Assembly: GCF_030866825.1 (NCBI RefSeq)
Contig: NZ_CP133020.1
Location: forward strand, 3,348,001-3,412,000
Direction: 5' to 3'
From: Rathayibacter sp. SW19
GTDB lineage: Bacteria; Actinomycetota; Actinomycetes; Actinomycetales; Microbacteriaceae
DNA length: 64,000 nucleotides
Part shown: positions 33,965 through 42,031 of the stretch, one piece after another
How positions within the stretch are numbered: the first letter of the stretch is position 1
Layout of the letters: each line of letters starts with the position of its first letter
The notes under the pieces: generated by a model
Databases searched by the model: none
What the model saw: only the letters and a program-made list of their open reading frames with translations
Told to the model about the DNA's origin: nothing
Position numbers and translations under genes: made by a program

Positions 33965-34872
33965 TTTGATCCTCCGAATTCAGCGCCCGACCCGTGGGTC
34001 CTGCGCACGACGAGTTGCTGCAGTGACACCGGCGCGACCTCGAGGCCGGCTGCGCTTGCCGCCCCGCGTTCTGCCGTGGTGAGCCCGGCTATGGTGACGG
34101 ATGCGAAACTCCCGACACCCTCCCGATGCAGGACCTCGCGCCTCGCGGTGAACGTGTCGACGTCCGTGCGCGGGCCGATGACGGTCGTGGCAGAATCGCG
34201 TAGGCTCTCGGCATCCTGGTCGATGATGATTCTGCCCTTGTCGATGGCGATCACGTGTTCGAGCAGATTCGCGACCTCGTCGATCAGGTGGGTCGACAGC
34301 ACAACAGTGCGCGGATGCTCAGCGTAGTCTGCAAGAAGACGATCGTAGAAGATCTGCCGGGCAACGGCATCCAGCCCCAGATAGGGCTCGTCGAAGAAGG
34401 TGAGCGGCGCGCGGCTCGCGAGCCCCACGATGACGCCGACTGCGGAGAGCTGGCCGCGCGAGAGCTTCTTGATCCTGCGGTTGGTCGGCAGTTCGAATTC
34501 GTCCACCAGCGCTGCTGCAAAGTCAGCATCCCAGTTCTTGAAGAACCAGGGCGCGCTTGCGAAGACATGCTTGGGTTTGAAATCGTCCGGATACTTCTGG
34601 CTTTCCTTGATGAACGAGATGTTCTGAAGCACGCGCGCATTTTCGGCCGGTCGCTGCCCGAACACCCGCACCTCGCCGTTCGTGGCGAAGTCCTGGCCGC
34701 TCAGAAGCTGCATGATGGTGGTCTTGCCGGCGCCGTTGCGGCCGAGAAGCCCGTAGATCTTGTTCTTTTCGACGGTGAAGCTGACGTCATCGATGGCAGT
34801 CAGACTCCCGAATCTCTTGGTGAGCCCGGAAACCTCGACGACGGTCGTCGTGTCGGTGATGGTGCGTGTCAT
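33961..34872 (-). CDS. ABC transporter ATP-binding protein (YtrB-like)
   Basis: A 303-aa ATPase: Walker A GLLGRNGAGKTT (about 38-49), signature LSRGQLSAVGV (LSGGQ variant), Walker B LTFFDEPYLGLDA, and the H-loop VVLSTHLIDEV. The last 80 residues form an extra C-terminal regulatory domain, as often in YtrB/BcrA types. It overlaps the GntR gene upstream and the permease gene downstream by 4 bp each, indicating tight translational coupling of all three. Confidence 0.94.
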   Translation of the reverse strand: MTRTITDTTTVVEVSGLTKRFGSLTAIDDVSFTVEKNKIYGLLGRNGAGKTTIMQLLSGQDFATNGEVRVFGQRPAENARVLQNISFIKESQKYPDDFKPKHVFASAPWFFKNWDADFAAALVDEFELPTNRRIKKLSRGQLSAVGVIVGLASRAPLTFFDEPYLGLDAVARQIFYDRLLADYAEHPRTVVLSTHLIDEVANLLEHVIAIDKGRIIIDQDAESLRDSATTVIGPRTDVDTFTARREVLHREGVGSFASVTIAGLTTAERGAASAAGLEVAPVSLQQLVVRRTHGSGAEFGGSK

Positions 34873-35336
34873 GGTGCGACTGTCTCCTTCTGGGTCATGT
34901 CTTTCTGGATCATGTCGGCCTGGGTCATATCGGCCTGGGTCATGCCTTTCTGGGTCATGCCTTTCTGGGTCATATCGGCCTGGATCATGTCCTTCTGAAT
35001 CATGTCTGCGAGCTGGTCAGCGCCGATCCCGAGTTTTGCCGCTTCGAACAGCAGCGGCTGCAGATATTCCTGCCGAAAAGCCGTTGTGCGTTTGGCGATC
35101 AACCGTTCGCGCGCTCCGCTCTGGACGAACATGCCGATCCCCCGTCTTTTGTAGAGAATGCCGTCGTCGACCAAGAGATTGACGCCCTTGCCCGCCGTCG
35201 CGGGGTTGATGCGATGGAAGACGGCAAACTCATTCGTCGAAGGAACCTGCGTCTCTTCCGCGAGGCGCCCGTCGATGATGTCGTTCTCGATCTGCTCAGC
35301 GATCTGAACGAAAATCGGCTTGCCCTCTTCGATCAC
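34869..35336 (-). CDS. GntR family regulator, YtrA subfamily, with pentapeptide-repeat tail
   Basis: A 155-aa short GntR regulator. The winged HTH (about 8-75) reads IFVQIAEQIENDIIDGRLAEETQVPSTNEFAVFHRINPATAGKG in overlapping segments, followed by a short helical dimerisation region as in YtrA. Residues about 109-148 are eight pentapeptides of type DMTQK/DMIQA, which relatives lack. It heads the ABC operon and probably represses it until an envelope stress ligand appears. A 24-bp palindrome just upstream is a likely binding site. Confidence 0.9.
   Translation of the reverse strand: MIEEGKPIFVQIAEQIENDIIDGRLAEETQVPSTNEFAVFHRINPATAGKGVNLLVDDGILYKRRGIGMFVQSGARERLIAKRTTAFRQEYLQPLLFEAAKLGIGADQLADMIQKDMIQADMTQKGMTQKGMTQADMTQADMIQKDMTQKETVAP
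34891..35010. repeat. Eight 15-bp tandem units at the 3' end of the GntR gene
   Basis: Units such as TGGGTCATGTCTTTC, TGGGTCATATCGGCC and TGGGTCATGCCTTTC are contiguous and keep the frame. The coding strand gives alternating pentapeptides (DMTQK, DMTQA, DMIQK, GMTQK). Confidence 0.93.
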
Positions 35337-35357
35337 AGGACATTCTCCCGGTTGATT

Positions 35358-35381
35358 GGTTCATTACTTATGTAACTAACC
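35358..35381. promoter_or_regulatory. Palindromic operator candidate upstream of gntR
   Basis: GGTTCATTAC-TTAT-GTAACTAACC is a 24-bp imperfect palindrome (8 of 10 arm positions pair) 22 bp upstream of the GntR start. The core TTACTTATGTAA is perfect. YtrA-type regulators bind AT-rich palindromes in this position. Confidence 0.6.
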
Positions 35382-35942
35382 AACCAGGTTGAGCGGCCGC
35401 TGTCAAGTGCGAGTTTTCGTGTGCGGAAGCGGCAGTCGCTTTGGCCGAGGGTCCGGCGGCCTGCACTTGTCCTCCACAGATAGTGATTTGGGGTCGGCTT
35501 CCACAGCGAGAAGAGTTCAGAACTCTTATCTGATCTGGCCTATTTTCGCGGTCGGAATGTCGGTAGTCACTGAGATGATACGGGTATGAGCAACCCGCTG
35601 GATGTCCCACCCGGGTCACCGGTCACCTTGCCGGTGAAGTGGCCTGCGCCCAGTTGCGGGTTCTGGGTGAGGACGACCTGCTGGTCACCGTGCAGGCGAT
35701 CGAAGCGCTCGGCGCGATGACGTGCGCACCAAGCGAACGCGATGAATGAATCTTTGAGCAGTGCGTCGACTCGGTGTCAAAGGCTTCTTCGCTTGACGTC
35801 GCGGCGCGCTCCGCAATTAGCCTTGCGCACGTTACATCGAGGGTTGGACGTTCGCACGGGTGTTAGTACTTATCTTCGGATGTTATTCGGATATGTTCAG
35901 ATTTATATAGAACATTCTCACTATTTTGTGGTACCATGAAGC
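35382..35942. other. Intergenic region with a decayed 13E12-type gene start
   Basis: These 561 bp hold no intact gene. A fragment resembling the N-terminus of a DUF222/13E12 protein occupies 35586-35750. The stretch 35860-35940 is AT-rich with the inverted repeat ATGTTC-N11-GAACAT (35893-35915) and probably carries the promoter of the following HNH gene. Confidence 0.5.
35586..35750 (+). pseudogene. Remnant of a DUF222/13E12 HNH-family gene
   Basis: From ATG 35586 one frame gives MSNPLDVPPGSPVTLPV; at about 35633 the likely continuation is in a different frame, GEVACAQLRVLGEDDLLVTVQAIEALG, ending in a stop at 35748. The second part resembles the helical start of DUF222 proteins (LxxLGEDDLLxTVQAIEALG). 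A frameshift and loss of everything downstream leave a fragment. An intact member of the family follows. Confidence 0.5.
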
Positions 35943-37520
35943 ATGGTCCCGATCCCCCAGCAGTCGATCTCTCAGCAGATCAGAGAAGACGCCCTGAAGG
36001 TGTCCGACTCTCTGGCCGCGCTGGAGCCGGTCGGCACGCCGGGTGGTCTGCCCCGACTTCTTGCGGGGCTGGATGACGACGCCTTGTTGGCGCTGCTGGC
36101 CGACGCGGCGACCGCCCGGGCACAGTTCGAACTGGTGATCACCGCCGGAGCCGGGATCGTCTCGGAACGCTCCAACCGGCAGCTCGGCTATCAGGGCTTG
36201 GCCGCGCGCCGCGGCCAACGATCCACCGCCGGGGTGCTGCAATCGGTCACCGGCTCGACGAGGGCCGAAGCATGGCGGCAGGTGCGCCTCGGCGAGGCGA
36301 TGGCTCAGGCCGATGCCGCGACTCAAGCAAGCGAAACCGCCGACCCAGCCGGCGGCGTGGCCCCGACCGGTGCGGAAGGGCCGACCGGTGCGGAAGAACC
36401 GACGCGCGTGGCGACCGGTTCAGCACCTGACGGTGCGGCCGATGAATCGGGTCTGCCGCCACGGGCCGCGGCCGCGCAACGGCCGTGGCATGATCCGATC
36501 ACCCTGGCAGTGGCCGAGCACACACTGACACCGGCTGGGGCGTCCGCACTGCTAGGCGGTCTCGGCCAGCCGACTGAGGACTGCGACAGTGAGGTGCTGC
36601 GCGAGGCTGCGGAAGAGCTCCTGGCCAACGCGGCCGGCGTGAACGCAGATGAGCTTGCAAAGCGAGCCCGATGGATGCGCGACCGCCTCGACCAGGTCGG
36701 TGTCGCCGAACGCGCCCGCGCCCATTTTGAAGCGCGAAAGGCGCGGGTGGGCACGAACAGTGCGGGCGCGCGCACATTGTGGATGGAATTCGACGACGAC
36801 TCCGGTGCCTGGCTGGACTCGATAGTCAACTCCGGGATGCGGCCACGCCGTGGTGGGCCCCGCTTCGTCGACAAGGATGAAGCCGAGCGCGCCGAAAAAC
36901 TGCGCACCGACCCGCGCACAGACGAACAATTGGTCTTCGACCTACTCATTGATGCGATGCGCACCGGAGCACTCGCCGACCCTGCCACGGTCTACGGCAG
37001 CAGGCAACCGGGTGTACGAGTAGTCATCACCCAGGAAAACCTTGACAAGCGCGACAGTGAGGGCAACCTCATCGGTACCGGACACTACGAGGACACCGGC
37101 GAGGTGGTTCCGGCGGAAACGATTGAACGGCTGCTCTGCGACACAGGCACACGCCCCATCACCGTCGACGAAGACGGCTGCCCGCTCGATGTCGGACGCG
37201 AACAGCGCCTTTTCACCGCCAAACAGAGAGTCGCCCTCGCCATCCGAGACGGCGGCTGCATGCACCCCGACTGCGACCGACCGCCCTCCTATTCAGAAGC
37301 GCACCACATCGACCACTGGCACGAACACCACGGCCGAACGGATATCGCCGACGGGATTTTGCTCTGCCGTTTCCACCACATGCTCTTGCACAATCAGCAC
37401 TGGAGGATTCGACGAGAGGGCTCCGTCTATTGGCTCGTGCCACCGGCCGGCGACTCTCGCGCACAGATCCGACTCCACCGCAAGGGAGCTTGGTGGCAAG
37501 GCACCAGCAAAGCAAGCTGA
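35943..37520 (+). CDS. DUF222 / 13E12-repeat HNH endonuclease family protein
   Basis: A 525-aa protein: DUF222 helical domain (about 30-340) and a C-terminal HNH nuclease motif with CMHPDCDRPPSYSEAHHIDHW, the AHH catalytic pair, and GILLCRFHHMLLH. These genes are present in many copies in actinobacterial genomes and often lie near repeats; their role is unproven, with mobile-element-like behaviour suspected. Residues about 130-175 are an Ala/Gly/Pro-rich linker with two PTGAEG-like hexapeptides from an 18-bp duplication at 36363. Confidence 0.92.
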   Translation: MVPIPQQSISQQIREDALKVSDSLAALEPVGTPGGLPRLLAGLDDDALLALLADAATARAQFELVITAGAGIVSERSNRQLGYQGLAARRGQRSTAGVLQSVTGSTRAEAWRQVRLGEAMAQADAATQASETADPAGGVAPTGAEGPTGAEEPTRVATGSAPDGAADESGLPPRAAAAQRPWHDPITLAVAEHTLTPAGASALLGGLGQPTEDCDSEVLREAAEELLANAAGVNADELAKRARWMRDRLDQVGVAERARAHFEARKARVGTNSAGARTLWMEFDDDSGAWLDSIVNSGMRPRRGGPRFVDKDEAERAEKLRTDPRTDEQLVFDLLIDAMRTGALADPATVYGSRQPGVRVVITQENLDKRDSEGNLIGTGHYEDTGEVVPAETIERLLCDTGTRPITVDEDGCPLDVGREQRLFTAKQRVALAIRDGGCMHPDCDRPPSYSEAHHIDHWHEHHGRTDIADGILLCRFHHMLLHNQHWRIRREGSVYWLVPPAGDSRAQIRLHRKGAWWQGTSKAS

Positions 37521-37555
37521 ACACCAGTCACACAGCCACAAACACCCAGGCCGGC

Positions 37556-37659
37556 CAGCCAGCAGCGTCAGCCAGCCGAATCAGCCAGCAGCGTCAGCCA
37601 GCAGCGTCAGCCAGCCGAATCAGCTAGCATCGTCAGCCAGCCGAATCAGCCAGCAGAAT
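37556..37659. repeat. Eight 13-bp tandem units, intergenic
   Basis: CAGCCAGCAGCGT and CAGCCAGCCGAAT alternate irregularly over eight contiguous units between two convergent genes. A 13-bp period shifts frame at every unit, so this array cannot be a coding repeat. Confidence 0.93.
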
Positions 37660-37669
37660 CAACCGCCGG

Positions 37670-39172
37670 CTACCGCACATCTGCGCTCGCTGGCGGCGCC
37701 TCCGCAAGACCCTCGGAGTGTGTGAGCAACTCACCAGCACGCTGAGCAGCACCCGGACGGGCGAGCACCACGATGATGTTCACCACGAGCCAGCCGATCG
37801 CCAGCCCAGGACCCCACCACGCCGCACCCTCCGGGAAGGGATAGATGTTTCGCAGCAGCGTGTAGCCCAGCACGATCAGGCCCAGAATCGGGATCACAAT
37901 CTCCCACACGCGCACATGCCGCTCGCCACTGAAGAACAGCAACTTGATCGCGCCGATCGTCGCCAGCACGTACGCGACCAACAGGATCAACGTTCCCGCC
38001 GTACCCGACGCGATGAACAGGTCACTTGGATTGCCGCGCACACCGAACCAGGTGATGGCAATCGCAATGTAGATCGCAATCGACACCGCTCCGACCGCCC
38101 TGCTGGGCACGCCGTGCTTGACCGAGACCGCCTTCAGCGATGCCGGGCCGAGCCCATCCCGCGACAGCGCAAACACCAGTCGCGACGCTCCGACGACGGA
38201 TGCCAGCGCGCACGCCACGGCGCTGATCGTCGCGCCGAGCGTGATCACATGGCCCAACCAGGCTGCCACATATTCGGTGCTGAGGTCCCCCACCAGCGAC
38301 CCCGAGGTGGTGAACGCTTTGATTCCGGCGGGTCCGGCCCCGAAACCCATCACCTCGACCGCGGTGACGACGACGAAGTAGACGCCGCCGAAGATCGCGG
38401 TGCCAAGGATCGCACGCGGAATGTCCTTGCGCGGTTGCCTGGCCTCCTCACCGAGCGTCGCGGCGGCTTCGAATCCCGCGAACGACAGGAAGCCGAAGAC
38501 GACGCCGAGGAAGACATCCGAAATGTCGGTGCCGGGTGCGACCGCGAAGACGCTCAGATCGAAGCTGCGCCCCTGCGGTGCAGTGCCGTTGAGCAACTTC
38601 ACCAGGATCACGATCGTCACGATCAGAATCAACGCGACTGTCACGGACTCGATGATCAGCAGCAGACGGGTGCCGCCCTTTGCCGGCTGGGTCGCGAGGA
38701 ACCAGACGAGCGCCAGCAGCACCCCGCCGATCAGGAAGCCGAGCCAGAGCGGGGCGCCCCTCCAAATGCCGAGCGTGCTGATCTCGTTGGTCAAGAAGAT
38801 GCCGGCGGCCATCGTCGTCACGCAGCCGAAGAACATGTAGGTGCCGGCCATCGCCCAGCCGCTGAACGCTCCGGCCCGCGGGCCGAGGGTCGCACCGACG
38901 AAGCCGTAGACCGATCCGGAGTGGTTGAACCGCTGGCATAGTCGCACGAAGGTGTATGCAATCAGCAGCACACCGAACGTCGCGAGCGCGAACGTGAGCG
39001 GCACAGCTCGCCCGACCAGCAGAGCGGTGCCCTGCGGGTTGATGTTCACGGCCATCGACGGCGCCATGAGCGCCACCGAGACGCCGATCGCCTCCCAGAT
39101 GCTGAGATTGCGGCGCAACTTCGGTGCGTCAGAGCGTTCTTGCTCCGACTGCACCAGGGGCAGATCATCCAT
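37670..39172 (-). CDS. APC family amino acid/polyamine permease
   Basis: A 500-aa permease with twelve hydrophobic segments. The N-terminal SIWEAIGVSVALMAPSMAVNINPQG and GFLSFAGFEAAATLGEEARQPRKDIPRAI (the conserved cytoplasmic loop after TM6) are typical of the APC superfamily. It is the last gene of a unit with a glutamine-synthetase-like ligase and an amidohydrolase, so it probably imports an amine or amino acid to be gamma-glutamylated. The substrate is an inference. Confidence 0.93.
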   Translation of the reverse strand: MDDLPLVQSEQERSDAPKLRRNLSIWEAIGVSVALMAPSMAVNINPQGTALLVGRAVPLTFALATFGVLLIAYTFVRLCQRFNHSGSVYGFVGATLGPRAGAFSGWAMAGTYMFFGCVTTMAAGIFLTNEISTLGIWRGAPLWLGFLIGGVLLALVWFLATQPAKGGTRLLLIIESVTVALILIVTIVILVKLLNGTAPQGRSFDLSVFAVAPGTDISDVFLGVVFGFLSFAGFEAAATLGEEARQPRKDIPRAILGTAIFGGVYFVVVTAVEVMGFGAGPAGIKAFTTSGSLVGDLSTEYVAAWLGHVITLGATISAVACALASVVGASRLVFALSRDGLGPASLKAVSVKHGVPSRAVGAVSIAIYIAIAITWFGVRGNPSDLFIASGTAGTLILLVAYVLATIGAIKLLFFSGERHVRVWEIVIPILGLIVLGYTLLRNIYPFPEGAAWWGPGLAIGWLVVNIIVVLARPGAAQRAGELLTHSEGLAEAPPASADVR

Positions 39173-39344
39173 GCGCGTTCCTTACTCTGTTGTTGCGGAT
39201 GAGATTGTTGTGGATCTGGGTGTTGTGGATCAGGGTGTTGCGGATCAGGGGGTTGCGGATCAGGGTGTTGCGGATCAAGGTGTTGCGGATCAGGGTGTTG
39301 CGGATCAGAAGGTGGTGCATCAACCTGTCGTGGATACGGTTCAT
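39165..39344 (-). CDS. Possible small repeat peptide between amidohydrolase and permease genes
   Basis: A 59-codon frame starts at an ATG that overlaps the amidohydrolase stop (ATGA, 39344-39341) and ends inside the first codons of the permease gene (8-bp overlap). It encodes a pentapeptide series LIRNT, LIRNT, LIRNP, LIHNT, QIHNN from a 15-bp array. The exact stop/start fit on both sides suggests that ribosomes pass through it. Either a real peptide or a translation-coupling linker is possible; no family is recognised and no ribosome binding site is obvious. Confidence 0.35.
   Translation of the reverse strand: MNRIHDRLMHHLLIRNTLIRNTLIRNTLIRNPLIRNTLIHNTQIHNNLIRNNRVRNAHG
39190..39330. repeat. 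About nine 15-bp tandem units in an intra-operon gap
   Basis: GTTGCGGATCAGGGT and close variants (GTTGTGGATCAGGGT, GTTGCGGATCAAGGT) repeat between the amidohydrolase and permease genes. The frame is open on both strands, as expected for a 15-bp unit without stop codons. Confidence 0.93.
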
Positions 39345-40540
39345 AATCCGTAGGCCCGTCGCGCATTGCCGGTTGTGACGGCTTCGACTACGCGTAGTGC
39401 GTCGGGCGCCGACCACTGGTCGTCTTCGACCCAGTCGCCGACAACCTTCTGCATGGCATTCCGCCACAGCCGAGCGCCGAGGTAGTGCAGTTCTGCGGGG
39501 CCCCAGGCATCCGATGAGTAGAGGATCTTCGAGAACGGCGCCATTTCGAACGACCGCGCGACAAGTGACGTCGACGCGGCACCGAGATAGTTCAGAGCGA
39601 GCCCGATATCGAGATAGACGTTCGCGAACGCCTGCGCCAGGTAGCCTGCCTCACGCTCGAACGGATAGCAGTGCAGGAGAAACACCGGAACGCGCTGCAC
39701 CTGCGGCATCCGCAGAAAGTCGAGCAGGAGAAGCGGATTGGTGCGATGCAAGTCGAGGTCGCGATCGCCGAATCCGACGTGCAACTGCAACGGCAGCGAC
39801 TGTTCGACCGCTGTGTAGATGATGAACGCGAGCAGTGTCGGGTCCACGAGACGAGGCGACGCCTGCCCCGATGCCGACACCGCCGACGCGGCGTGCCAGG
39901 CAGCATGCCACCCGTCAGCGGCTCGCTGCACGGCGGCGTCGGTGGGGCGCGACCAATCGATGTCGAAGCCGGCGCGGTACGCGATCACGCTCTTGACGCC
40001 GACGGCGCCGGGGGTCGCGCCAGGAATTGCACCGTGCGCTGCCACCCTCGCGGCCAACGCCGCTCGGTAACGTTCGGGGAAGTCGGCTGCACCAGCGGAT
40101 GCGACAACAAGCGCCTCTGCGATCGTCTCCAGTCGCACGATCTCCCGACTCGGCACCCCTCCCGACAGTGCCGTGATGTCGGCGAGCCCGAGAATCTCGT
40201 CACCCCCGAAACCGGTATCGACGATCCAGGTGCTGACACCCGCCGCACTGAGGAAACGCCGCGTGACCTCCGTCTCGCCGAGGTCGTTTCGACGCGCCCA
40301 GTAGGCATCCGGTTGCGCGTGCTTCGGAAGGTCGAGCAGCGGCGCGCACCAACGGCGCACCGCGAAGCCGAGTTGCGTATCGAACGGTGCCATCCAGTCG
40401 GGCAACGGATCGGTGCTGGCCTCGTTGAGCGCGTTCTCGAGTCGTGCGCGCGGGCCGTCGTGACGGAACGCGCCGTGCACGTGATGGTCGACGAGCGGAA
40501 CCCGTTCGATCAGGTTGCGAACCTCGTCGGCCACACCCAT
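39341..40540 (-). CDS. Amidohydrolase of the glutamine-synthetase-associated (FluG N-terminal-like) type
   Basis: A 399-aa TIM-barrel metal-dependent hydrolase. PLVDHHVHGAF near the N-terminus is the HxH metal motif; LPLQLHVGFGDRDLDLH and FLLHCYPFEREAGYLAQ give further ligand histidines, and LYSSDAWGPAELHYLGA the last metal Asp. In eukaryotic FluG a similar domain is fused to a glutamine-synthetase domain; here the ligase gene is directly upstream and overlaps it by one base (TGATG). It may hydrolyse the gamma-glutamyl product of the ligase or a related amide. Confidence 0.88.
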   Translation of the reverse strand: MGVADEVRNLIERVPLVDHHVHGAFRHDGPRARLENALNEASTDPLPDWMAPFDTQLGFAVRRWCAPLLDLPKHAQPDAYWARRNDLGETEVTRRFLSAAGVSTWIVDTGFGGDEILGLADITALSGGVPSREIVRLETIAEALVVASAGAADFPERYRAALAARVAAHGAIPGATPGAVGVKSVIAYRAGFDIDWSRPTDAAVQRAADGWHAAWHAASAVSASGQASPRLVDPTLLAFIIYTAVEQSLPLQLHVGFGDRDLDLHRTNPLLLLDFLRMPQVQRVPVFLLHCYPFEREAGYLAQAFANVYLDIGLALNYLGAASTSLVARSFEMAPFSKILYSSDAWGPAELHYLGARLWRNAMQKVVGDWVEDDQWSAPDALRVVEAVTTGNARRAYGL

Positions 40541-41913
40541 CAGATGGACCAGGCGAATCGGAATGCCTCGGTCAGCACCTCGGCTGGCGCGGAGCTGTAG
40601 GCGTCGATCTCGTGCCGGCGCACAGCGATCACGTTGTCCACGATGTCGGCGCCCAACAGTTCGACGGCCAGCGGAGATGCCGCAAACGCGTCAATGATCT
40701 CGCTCTGAACGGATGCGAGCTGGCTCACTCCGGCCGCCGCCTTCTGCGCGTCGGTCAGCTCGAGCGGGTTGACCTCGATTTCAGGAGGCAGCGGCGTACC
40801 GCGAGTGATTCCACGCAGTGCGCCCCCGAGCACGGTCGCAGATGACAGATAGGGGTTCGCCGACGGGTCGATGCTCTTGACCTCAACGTTGGCACCGCGC
40901 GGATTGGCGTCGCCCGCGGCGAGGAACCGAACCGCGGCTTCCCGGTTCTCCATCCCCCAGCAGGCGAACGCACCTGACCAGTAACCAGGCTGCAAGCGCG
41001 AGCCAGAAAGGACGGACCCGGTGAGCACCGCTTCGATGTGCGGAAGCGCCTCGATCACGCCGCCGATCGCGGCACCGCCGTCGGCGGTGATGCCGTGCGG
41101 GCCGTCGCCGCCGGAGAACAACGGAGTGCCGCCACGGGCGAACGAGAAGTGCAGATGTGCCCCGTTTCCGCCACCGCCGGCGAACGGGAACGGCGAGAAT
41201 GATGCGAGGAGCCCGTGCCGGCGCGCGACCCGCGAGACGAGCAGGCGGGCCAGCATGACGGCATCCGCTGCGTCGAGTGGGCTGGCGGGCGGCAACGAGA
41301 ACTCGAACTGGCCGGCGGCGTACTCGGCGTGAAACTGTTCGATGCCGAGCCCTGCCGCTTCGGCTGCGGCGAGCAGGTCGCGAACATAGGCCTCATGATC
41401 CAGGAGGGGGCCGAATCCGTATGGGGTCCAGTGGGCGCGGGAGAACGGGGCTCCGTCGGCCGCGGTCAGAGTGAATTCCAGCTCATGCCCGACACGAGCC
41501 TGAATGCCCGCTGCTTCCAGCCGGGACTGGACCTCGCGCAGGAGGCCGCGGGAGCAGGTCGGCGACGGGCTGCCGTCCTGATCGAAGATCTCGACCGGAG
41601 CCCAGGCAAGGCCGTCGTCGAGCACGCGGAGAGCATCCGTGTCGAGCCGCAACCGCAGGTCGCCGACGACGCCGACGTTGTCCGTGAACGCGATGACTCC
41701 GTCGATGCAGAAGACGTTCCAGGTGGGCGACGCACCGAGCCCGGCCGCATGAAATGTGCCGAGCCGTTCCAGCGGAACGCTCTTCGCCAGTGCAATGCCT
41801 GCGGAGTTGCAGATGGAGCCGATCACCAGTTCGACGCCTTCGCCTGCCAGCTGATCGCGCAGTTCGGCGATTTCCTCGGTCGGGTGAACGGGAAGCGCTT
41901 CGGGAGTCGACAT
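40540..41913 (-). CDS. Glutamine-synthetase-like gamma-glutamyl ligase
   Basis: A 457-aa GS-fold ligase. HELEFTLTAADG (first metal glutamate), FHAEYAAGQFEFSLPP, NGAHLHFSFARGG (ATP/metal), and ANVEVKSIDPSANPYLSSATVLGG are in the expected order, but ENREAAVRFLA replaces the NRxxxxR-type signature of true GlnA, as in gamma-glutamylpolyamine or other amine ligases. It is the first gene of the unit with the amidohydrolase and APC permease. The N-terminal 110 residues form the usual GS beta-grasp. The amine substrate is unknown. Confidence 0.88.
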   Translation of the reverse strand: MSTPEALPVHPTEEIAELRDQLAGEGVELVIGSICNSAGIALAKSVPLERLGTFHAAGLGASPTWNVFCIDGVIAFTDNVGVVGDLRLRLDTDALRVLDDGLAWAPVEIFDQDGSPSPTCSRGLLREVQSRLEAAGIQARVGHELEFTLTAADGAPFSRAHWTPYGFGPLLDHEAYVRDLLAAAEAAGLGIEQFHAEYAAGQFEFSLPPASPLDAADAVMLARLLVSRVARRHGLLASFSPFPFAGGGGNGAHLHFSFARGGTPLFSGGDGPHGITADGGAAIGGVIEALPHIEAVLTGSVLSGSRLQPGYWSGAFACWGMENREAAVRFLAAGDANPRGANVEVKSIDPSANPYLSSATVLGGALRGITRGTPLPPEIEVNPLELTDAQKAAAGVSQLASVQSEIIDAFAASPLAVELLGADIVDNVIAVRRHEIDAYSSAPAEVLTEAFRFAWSI

Positions 41914-42031
41914 AGCGATATCGTGGCAGATAATTGTGTCGACGTCATTACGATTCTAAAATTTTTGCTTGATATGTTCCTTTTATTACAACGTGTTGCC
42001 GAGCAAGACGACCCGGCCGGAAAGGCATCCC
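41914..42031. promoter_or_regulatory. AT-rich divergent promoter region of the GS-like cluster
   Basis: Unlike its surroundings this 118-bp gap is AT-rich, especially 41950-41990 (ATTCTAAAATTTTTGCTTG, then TTTTATTACAACG). It must drive both the ligase operon and the amidotransferase/RpiR pair and is the natural place for the RpiR operator. AAAATTTT is palindromic. Confidence 0.5.

Noticed and set aside
35893..35915. LexA (SOS) box upstream of the HNH gene
   Set aside because: The inverted repeat is ATGTTC-N11-GAACAT, which has the half sites in the wrong orientation and spacing for the actinobacterial GAAC-N4-GTTC box.
37556..37659. Possible CRISPR-like array
   Set aside because: The 13-bp units are contiguous with no unique spacers and no cas genes are nearby.
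37718..38941. 407-codon plus-strand frame opposite the APC permease
   Set aside because: The permease on the minus strand has the expected hydrophobic pattern; the antisense frame is Arg/Asp/Gln-rich noise.
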